Source of the DNA: Chlamydiia bacterium
GTDB taxonomy: Bacteria > Chlamydiota > Chlamydiia > Chlamydiales > 2-12-FULL-49-11
Reading direction: 5' to 3'
Assembly (NCBI GenBank): GCA_022601435.1
Contig: JAJACQ010000012.1
Coordinates: forward strand, 1 to 64,000
DNA: 64,000 bases
Every line of letters starts with the position of its first letter. Positions within the stretch are counted from its first letter, which is position 1. The translations under genes were made by a program, and so were the position numbers. A model generated the notes under the pieces. That model made no database searches. It was not told the origin of the DNA and worked only from the letters and a program-made list of their open reading frames with translations. Shown piece by piece: positions 59,036 through 64,000 of the stretch.

Positions 59036-60651
59036 CTTCGTTTTTTAGGAAACACACCGCTTAATAAATCAAGCGCATCTTTTGCCTTAAAGACTACAGC
59101 AAAAAAGAAAAAGAAGACGCCATACACAAAAGTAAGAGACGTAAAGTGAGTAAATTGCTCTGAGAACTTTCTTGCCAATGGCAGAGAATAATCTCCAAAT
59201 AATAAATAGACAGAGCCATCATTAAACAACTGAAAAGCAACAACAGCAGTTACAGTTCCTGCACAAATAGAGGCCAAAGTAATTTTAATAAATGACTCTT
59301 TGAGCTTTTTAAAGATCTTGATATGTAAACGTCTAATAAGGAACCATAGATTAACATAAGCAGTTATGCTTGTAGCCACCGCAATAAACATCACAGGCCA
59401 TTTTAAGACAAAGATCATAATGGCGTTAAGAGTCGTGTTGACAGACACAGAGATTAGCGATCCTATCATCGGCGTACGATAATCCCGTCTTGAGTAATAA
59501 GCAGGCGCCAAAAGTAAAATAAAAGAAATGGGAATCAAACCCATGCCATAAGCCCATAAGCACATTGTAGTATTATAAACGGCATCAGAAGAAAATTCGC
59601 CTCTTCCATAAAGTAAGTTAATAGAAGCAAGACCCAAAACAAAAATTCCAATCATTCCAGGAAACAAGATAGAGTACATTCTTTTTAAGCCGTATTGAAG
59701 CAAAGAGCGGTACTCATCAAGTAAGTCTCTTTTAATGGAGCGCGTAAGCGCAGGCATTAAAGCTGCAGAAATAGCGATTGCAAAAAGAGCGATAGGAAGC
59801 TGTTGAACACGGTGGGCATAACTTAAAAGTGCAGGGCCCGCAGGAGAAACAAAGCGTGCCATCAAAACATCTAAGGAACTATTAATCTGAACAGCCGCCA
59901 CACCAATAACGCCATAAAGTACTGGAGAGATCATAAGCTTTAAATCATGACCGAAAAGTTTTGGAGAGAACCACTCCTTTACAGATATCAACGAAGAGAT
60001 ATACCGTTTTACAGAAGGAATTGTGACTACCCACTGAAAAGCAAAAGCAAAAACAACGGCAATAGAAAGCCATTGCATAGCTGCATCAGGTGCATAGCCG
60101 CAAACAGCCCAAACAGTGCCTATCCAGATTAGATTAAAAGCAACAGGAGCAACACCCGGAATAAAGAAGTTCTTCTCACATTGCAAAAGAGCCATAGATA
60201 ACCCAAATAGACAAATAAAAATCAAACCAGGCAATTGGATAATCAACAAGAACAACGTTTCAGCAACGGTCTGTGAAACAAAACCCGAATAACAAAGAGG
60301 AACTAGCAAAAGCTCCAGTCCTACGACGATCATTAACAAAACCAAACCAAGAGACCAAAAAACATCGCGGAAAAAGTACGCTCCCCCCTTCGGATCCTTT
60401 CTTCTTTTTGCCTCAAAAAAAGGAATAAACCCGTTCAACAGTGCGCCCTCTCCAAATAATCTTCGTAGTAAATTCGATAAGCGAAAAGCAATTAAAAAAA
60501 TACCCACAGCAGAACTCACGCCAAAGCAGTACGCCATAGACAAGTCACGAACCATTCCAGTCAAGCGACTCATGAATGTACCCGTTAAAAAATGTAAAGC
60601 CCCCTTGGCAACGGACTCCTTCGAATCTGACACTTCCATATCTCTTATCAT
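59032..60651 (-). CDS. murJ: Lipid II flippase MurJ
   Basis: 539 residues with about fourteen hydrophobic segments, the MviN/MurJ layout. The start GALHFLTGTFMSRLTGMVRD and the RVQQLPIALFAIAISAALMPALTR block near 265 are typical. It moves the lipid-linked peptidoglycan precursor across the inner membrane, consistent with limited chlamydial cell-wall synthesis. A second ATG (60639) could be the start. Its 5' side abuts the repeat-filled region 60652-61306. Confidence 0.92.
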   Translation of the reverse strand: MIRDMEVSDSKESVAKGALHFLTGTFMSRLTGMVRDLSMAYCFGVSSAVGIFLIAFRLSNLLRRLFGEGALLNGFIPFFEAKRRKDPKGGAYFFRDVFWSLGLVLLMIVVGLELLLVPLCYSGFVSQTVAETLFLLIIQLPGLIFICLFGLSMALLQCEKNFFIPGVAPVAFNLIWIGTVWAVCGYAPDAAMQWLSIAVVFAFAFQWVVTIPSVKRYISSLISVKEWFSPKLFGHDLKLMISPVLYGVIGVAAVQINSSLDVLMARFVSPAGPALLSYAHRVQQLPIALFAIAISAALMPALTRSIKRDLLDEYRSLLQYGLKRMYSILFPGMIGIFVLGLASINLLYGRGEFSSDAVYNTTMCLWAYGMGLIPISFILLLAPAYYSRRDYRTPMIGSLISVSVNTTLNAIMIFVLKWPVMFIAVATSITAYVNLWFLIRRLHIKIFKKLKESFIKITLASICAGTVTAVVAFQLFNDGSVYLLFGDYSLPLARKFSEQFTHFTSLTFVYGVFFFFFAVVFKAKDALDLLSGVFPKKRS

Positions 60652-60676
60652 ACTACATATTGATATGCCTGTCTAC

Positions 60677-60772
60677 ATGCAAGGGCTCTGCCCTTGCATC
60701 CCGCCAAAGGGCTATGCCCTTTGCAAACCCATGTTTGATTTTTTCCGTACTCGCAAAAAATAATATATCAAT
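60677..60772. repeat. GC-rich CCGGCGGCCAAA element, copy 2, with double hairpin
   Basis: ATGCAAGGGC, loop TCT, GCCCTTGCAT (60677-60699), followed by CAAAGGGC, loop TAT, GCCCTTTG (60705-60723), then AAACCCATGTTTGATTTTTT and CCGTACTCGCAAAAAATAA. The latter part repeats at 60850-60920 and at 39470. Confidence 0.75.
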
Positions 60773-60809
60773 TACCTCACTCTTACTCTGCCTACCCCCA
60801 TTCACTCCC

Positions 60810-60834
60810 GTAATTATGAGATTATTATGAATTA
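60810..60834. repeat. Short GTAATTATGAG element, copy in the murJ-rpmB gap
   Basis: GTAATTATGAGATTATTATG plus AATTA. It repeats at 60965-60989 as part of a 155-157-bp tandem duplication that also includes the ACCTCACTCTTACTCT segment (60774 and 60931) and the GC-rich element. Confidence 0.7.
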
Positions 60835-60849
60835 CTTCCTCACAAATGC

Positions 60850-60920
60850 CTCCGGCGGCCAAAGGAGCAATGCCCCTTTGGAAACCCATAATTGATTTTT
60901 TCCGTACACGCAAAAAATAA
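60850..60920. repeat. GC-rich CCGGCGGCCAAA element, copy 3
   Basis: CTCCGGCGGCCAAAGGAGC, AATG, then CCCCTTTGGAAACCCATAAT and TTTTTTCCGTACACGCAAAAAA. The inner arms CCAAAGGaGC and GCcCCTTTGG pair with one mismatch. Confidence 0.75.
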
Positions 60921-60964
60921 TAATTCAACTACCTCACTCTTACTCTAATTACCCCATTCATTCC

Positions 60965-60989
60965 GTAATTATGAGATTATTATGAATCA
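60965..60989. repeat. Short GTAATTATGAG element, second copy in the gap
   Basis: GTAATTATGAGATTATTATG plus AATCA, 155 bp after the copy at 60810. Followed by GAAAATTCAAC and TAGTTTTGGAGGATAGTT (from 61042), which matches 24 bases of the left-edge 165-bp unit. Confidence 0.7.
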
Positions 60990-61114
60990 TTGCACTTATA
61001 AAGTTATTTTAATTTTGAAAATTCAACTAAAAATTTAAAAACTAGTTTTGGAGGATAGTTTTTCTAAATTAATCCGTTACCTAAAAATTTGGAAGTGATG
61101 GATTTTGATGAAGA

Positions 61115-61177
61115 TTTTTCTTGTTGTGGCTGCGTAGTGTACAATAAAAGGTACTTGAGCAGCCATAACAAGGAAAA
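61115..61177. other. Hairpin element upstream of rpmB (GTAC-tip family)
   Basis: CTTGTTGTGGCTGC (61120-61133) pairs with GCAGCCATAACAAG (61159-61172) with one G-U pair, extended by TTTTT facing AAAA. Inner loop GTAGT/TTGA, then GTAC (61139-61142) paired with GTAC (61151-61154) around eight bases. GTACTTCGAGGAG at 61203 looks like the right half of a second copy, followed by TAGGAATAATAGACCC. Confidence 0.75.
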
Positions 61178-61254
61178 TATTCGCAAAAGCTGCGCTTCCA
61201 AAGTACTTCGAGGAGTGAGATAGGAATAATAGACCCAAAACTAGCATTTTTCCC

Positions 61255-61283
61255 TTGCAATATTTTAGTTGATGTCCTACAAT
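61255..61283 (+). promoter_or_regulatory. rpmB promoter
   Basis: TTGCAA (61255-61260), 17 bp, TACAAT (61278-61283), then CTTCGGGAA at the likely start. This closely matches the rpsA promoter in sequence and spacing, and both lie after a GTAC-tip hairpin and a C run. Confidence 0.85.
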
Positions 61284-61306
61284 CTTCGGGAAAATAGAGG
61301 TTAATT

Positions 61307-61600
61307 ATGTCTAGAAAGTGTGAAATAACTAAAAAAAGATTCGGTAAAGGAAAAACTTACAACTACCGTGGGATCGCAAAGGCAAAAGGCGGCATTGGCC
61401 TTAACATTACTGGTTCTGCAAAAAGACAACACCGTATCAATTTGACTGAGCAGAAAATTTGGTCTCCTGAGCAGAAGCGTTTTATTAAGATGAAGCTATC
61501 GACTCATGGCCTTCGCATCATTGACAAAGTAGGTGTTGATGAAGTTCTTAGAAGACAAAAAAGAAAAGCTGCTGAAAAAGCTAAGGCTATGGCAAAATAA
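61307..61600 (+). CDS. rpmB: 50S ribosomal protein L28
   Basis: 97 residues. L28 with KCEITKKRFGKGKTYNYRG at the start and RFIKMKLSTHGLRIIDKVG in the second half, a basic rRNA-binding protein. Slightly longer than E. coli L28 (78) at both ends. GAGGTTA lies before the ATG. In Chlamydia its gene is next to malQ; here about 13 kb separates them. The 3' end overlaps the next gene by 62 bp. Confidence 0.95.
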   Translation: MSRKCEITKKRFGKGKTYNYRGIAKAKGGIGLNITGSAKRQHRINLTEQKIWSPEQKRFIKMKLSTHGLRIIDKVGVDEVLRRQKRKAAEKAKAMAK

Positions 61601-62516
61601 ATTTTTTGTTTTACTCGTATGCATTTTTGCGTTTGGGTGTGGCTATTATGTTTATCAATCCGTTCATATAGAGTATCCGACGAAAGATCGGCCTATTGTC
61701 TCATATTTTGAGGAGTCAGGGCATGATCTTAAGTATATCTATTGTTCCCTTCTTCAAAAAGCTCAAAAGTCCATATTTATATCATCATTTGGAATAAGCG
61801 ACCCTGACATTCTCCGGATATTAAAAGAGAAGAGGTTAGCTGGCATCAAAATCATCAACCATAATTCCAGACAGCAAAAAAGTCTTCGTAAGAAGGTCCA
61901 CGGCCTTTATCACAGAAAGATTCTCATCATAGATAATGAAGAGCTTTATATTGGCTCTGCCAATTGTTCTATCCCCTCTCTTTGCTTTCATGGCAATCAG
62001 ATCTTAGGCTTTTACAATCAAGCATTAATCAAGGCTATAAAAGAAAATAAATCTCATATTTCAGATGAACTGTTTTTCTATTTATTACCAGGTTCCTCAA
62101 AGCAAGCGCTTAGTCATCTTCTGAGTCTTTTAAAAAACGCTCAAGCAAAGATCACACTTACAATGTTAACATTAACGCATCCAGACATAATTGATGAACT
62201 TATCAATGCACATCAAAGAGGTGTATCCGTAAAGATCTATTTAGATCACGGATCTTCCAAAGGCTCATGTAAAAAATATATCCAAAAGCTAATTCAATAC
62301 AATATACCAATTAACACTCGTCAAAAGTATGGTCTTTTACATCATAAATCTGCTATTATTGATGATATCTATGTCTTTGGCTCAACAAATTTCTCAAAAA
62401 ATGGATTTGGAAGAAATGAAGAGACATTAATTGTCATGCCTTGCATCCCCTCTCAACTTAAAAAAGATCTTAAAACGTTTATTAAAAATACCGATTATTA
62501 TTCTGTAGCGATATAA
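61539..62516 (+). CDS. Phospholipase D-like protein with N-terminal anchor
   Basis: 325 residues from ATG 61539 inside the end of rpmB (a GTG lies at 61533). A membrane anchor (about residues 23-40, FFVLLVCIFAFGCGYYVY) precedes two HKD-type motifs: LYHRKILIIDNEELYIGSAN near 125 and LLHHKSAIIDDIYVFGSTNF near 268. These pair to form the PLD active site, used for phospholipids or nucleic acids. Matches the PLD protein that lies next to rpmB in Chlamydia. The exact start is unsure, as the overlap with rpmB is large. Confidence 0.85.
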   Translation: MKFLEDKKEKLLKKLRLWQNKFFVLLVCIFAFGCGYYVYQSVHIEYPTKDRPIVSYFEESGHDLKYIYCSLLQKAQKSIFISSFGISDPDILRILKEKRLAGIKIINHNSRQQKSLRKKVHGLYHRKILIIDNEELYIGSANCSIPSLCFHGNQILGFYNQALIKAIKENKSHISDELFFYLLPGSSKQALSHLLSLLKNAQAKITLTMLTLTHPDIIDELINAHQRGVSVKIYLDHGSSKGSCKKYIQKLIQYNIPINTRQKYGLLHHKSAIIDDIYVFGSTNFSKNGFGRNEETLIVMPCIPSQLKKDLKTFIKNTDYYSVAI

Positions 62517-62539
62517 TCAACGATTCGTATAATGCGGAC

Positions 62540-63121
62540 ATGAGCCCATCTGTTTTTTCTTTAGCATTTTCACTTTTTATCCTAATGGATTCTTTTGGCA
62601 ACATACCCATCTACCTATCTATCTTAAAAAAAATTGAGAAAAAACGACGAGTTAAAATCATCTTTAGAGAGATGATCATCTCCCTCATACTCATTATGAT
62701 TTTTGCCTTTTTTGGAAATACATTCTTTGATTTTCTAGGAATCTCTTCAAAGTCTATGTACCTTTGTGGAGGAATTATTCTTTTTATCATAGGCCTAAAC
62801 ATGATTTTTCCTAAGCAAGATGAAGCGTTTAAAATTCAAGGTGAACCGCTCATTTTTCCACTTGCCGTTCCTCTTGTTGCCGGCCCTGCTGTCCTTGCCG
62901 CCGTCATGATCTATGCTCATAAAGAGATTGTCTACACAACACTTCTTCCTGCAATAGTTATTGCCTGGTTTGCTACAAGCATAATCCTTCTATTAGCAGG
63001 TAAGCTTACATCTTGGATTGACCCACGTGGACTTCAAGCAATCGAACGTCTCATGGGATTGATCCTGATTATGATTGCTATCGAAATGCTCCTAAAGGGC
63101 TGGCATCTAGGTTATTCATAA
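62540..63121 (+). CDS. MarC/YhgN family membrane protein
   Basis: 193 residues with six hydrophobic segments. MDSFGNIPIYLSILKK near residue 17, GGIILFIIGLNMIFP near 77, and FPLAVPLVAGPAVLAAVMIY near 108 are the UPF0056 (MarC) signature. Role unknown; the old link to multidrug resistance was withdrawn. Next to map, as I recall for Chlamydia (yhgN-map). Confidence 0.88.
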   Translation: MSPSVFSLAFSLFILMDSFGNIPIYLSILKKIEKKRRVKIIFREMIISLILIMIFAFFGNTFFDFLGISSKSMYLCGGIILFIIGLNMIFPKQDEAFKIQGEPLIFPLAVPLVAGPAVLAAVMIYAHKEIVYTTLLPAIVIAWFATSIILLLAGKLTSWIDPRGLQAIERLMGLILIMIAIEMLLKGWHLGYS

Positions 63122-63191
63122 AAAAACACTTCTTGCAACTAATTGCTTATGTTTTATAAACTTGCTATGCAAATTTAACAAAAATATACTT

Positions 63192-63560
63192 ATGAAAATC
63201 GCTTATTCAAACCTTCATTTATTAGAAGCTCAAACACCAGCTCTTTTCACTATTGATTGCTTTAGTGAAAGATTTAAGGAACTCTTTGCATTTGTTGATA
63301 AGATAGTTAATAATAAATATAAAAATCTTAAAAACTCTCATTTGACTATAAATATAAGGACTTCTGAATTACGACATTGCGCAACAAATCAAAAGACTAG
63401 CTTTTTAAAGACTATTGACAAAATTTCATCTATTCTAAAACCGCCTTTTTCCTTTACTGTTGTATTTAAAGATCATCTCGGCTATTCACTTACAGTAAAA
63501 CCAATGCAAAGTCCAGACAGTCCATACATCATAAATTGGAATTCAACATACACTCTATAA
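63192..63560 (+). CDS. Unknown small protein
   Basis: 122 residues from ATG 63192 (frame opens to 63162). Not recognised. No signal peptide or membrane segment; balanced composition with a beta-rich end (PPFSFTVVFKDHLGYSLTV). It stands alone between marC and the convergent map. No clear ribosome site, so confidence is modest. Confidence 0.4.
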   Translation: MKIAYSNLHLLEAQTPALFTIDCFSERFKELFAFVDKIVNNKYKNLKNSHLTINIRTSELRHCATNQKTSFLKTIDKISSILKPPFSFTVVFKDHLGYSLTVKPMQSPDSPYIINWNSTYTL

Positions 63561-63617
63561 ATTTTTAATAATTCTATAGATAACTCATTGATTTTAACTT
63601 GTTCATTTAAGTTTCTA

Positions 63618-64000
63618 TTAATTTGGTAAAGTCAATATTTCATATCCGTCAGAAGTGACTAAAATAGTATGCTCCCATTGACCACTTGCTCGATTATCTA
63701 TTGTTCTTGCTGTCCACTCATCATCTTCATCAATCACAGCTTCTGCCAATCCTGCATTTATCATTGGCTCAATCGTAAAGGTCATACCCTCTTCTAATCG
63801 GATTTTTGATTTATTGCGGTGATGGAAAATTTGAGGCTCTTCGTGAAATTTAACGCCTACTCCGTGAGACACAAATTGATAAACAACACTACAACCATAT
63901 GATTTTGCTACATCTTCAATCACATCAGCAAGCTCGTAAACTTCTACTCCTGGCTTGATAATAGCAATTGCATCATCGCGGCATTTTAAGGCCACATCAA
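63618..64000 (-). CDS. map: Methionine aminopeptidase type I, C-terminal part
   Basis: The 3' part of a gene that runs off the right edge (about 127 residues visible, and the frame stays open at 64000). It shows the C-terminal MetAP pattern: VYELADVIEDVAKSYG, FVSHGVGVKFHEEPQIFHH with the metal-binding His, FTIEPMINAG with the metal Glu, and QWEHTILVT with the last Glu. It removes the initiator Met from new proteins. The GTG that seems to start the frame at 63995 is an internal Val codon. Confidence 0.93.
   Translation of the reverse strand, partial: DVALKCRDDAIAIIKPGVEVYELADVIEDVAKSYGCSVVYQFVSHGVGVKFHEEPQIFHHRNKSKIRLEEGMTFTIEPMINAGLAEAVIDEDDEWTARTIDNRASGQWEHTILVTSDGYEILTLPN

Noticed and set aside
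60653-60928. 91-residue frame on the minus strand, with overlapping plus-strand frames
   Set aside because: It consists of the GC-rich repeat elements and the short element; no protein-like composition.

Overview
The window reads as chromosome of a member of the Chlamydiota outside the family Chlamydiaceae. Three gene blocks match the order I remember from Chlamydia. The first is rpe, [yvcK], efp, accB, accC on the minus strand (23.1-27.1 kb). The second is rpsA, nusA, infB, rbfA, truB, ribF, ychF, sctU, sctV, sctW/copN, a type III secretion chaperone and malQ on the plus strand (30.8-48.2 kb). The third is rpmB, a phospholipase D protein, marC and map (61.3-64.0 kb). The DNA is AT-rich, and several small proteins with a two-lobed hydrophobic stretch resemble inclusion membrane (Inc) proteins. 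Extra metabolic genes (type II NADH dehydrogenase, SthA, TreY, many MFS carriers) fit an environmental, amoeba- or arthropod-associated chlamydia better than an animal pathogen. Species cannot be fixed from the sequence alone.

Layout. 0-0.4 kb: a 165-bp tandem repeat that carries a structured hairpin. 0.4-13.5 kb: mixed metabolism and transport, with NDH-2, MFS carriers, Nudix, RlmD-type methyltransferase, ChaB, a DsbB/DUF5993/glutaredoxin redox cluster, PhzF and two tandem LysE exporters. 13.6-21.3 kb: an accessory stretch built around two tRNA pairs (Tyr-Thr on minus, Val-Asp on plus) with Inc-like and unknown proteins, SEC-C, TtcA-like and SurE. 21.3-30.3 kb: YitT, RmlA, the acc/efp/rpe block, a large unknown protein and a catalytic-domain-only aspartokinase. 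30.4-39.5 kb: translation genes. 39.6-48.2 kb: type III secretion export apparatus and gatekeeper, with two inserted minus-strand genes, ending in malQ. 48.2-61.2 kb: about 13 kb between malQ and rpmB, which are adjacent in Chlamydia. It holds a DUF3472 protein with an acidic repeat tail, TreY, a transglutaminase-like TPR protein, a kinase-like protein lacking its metal-binding Asp, YcaD-type MFS, SthA, GNAT and MurJ. 61.3-64.0 kb: rpmB to map.

The most unusual non-coding signal is a family of long hairpins found upstream of the rpsA and rpmB promoters and in the left-edge tandem repeat. Base sequences, an internal loop and an apical GTAC/GTAC stem are conserved. The middle stem differs completely between copies yet stays paired. 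Two further repeat families (a GC-rich CCGGCGGCCAAAGG element and a short GTAATTATGAG element) occur between genes.

All functional calls come from reading the protein sequences by eye. No database search was run. Start sites were moved inward from the longest open frame where a ribosome binding site, a signal peptide or family length argued for it.
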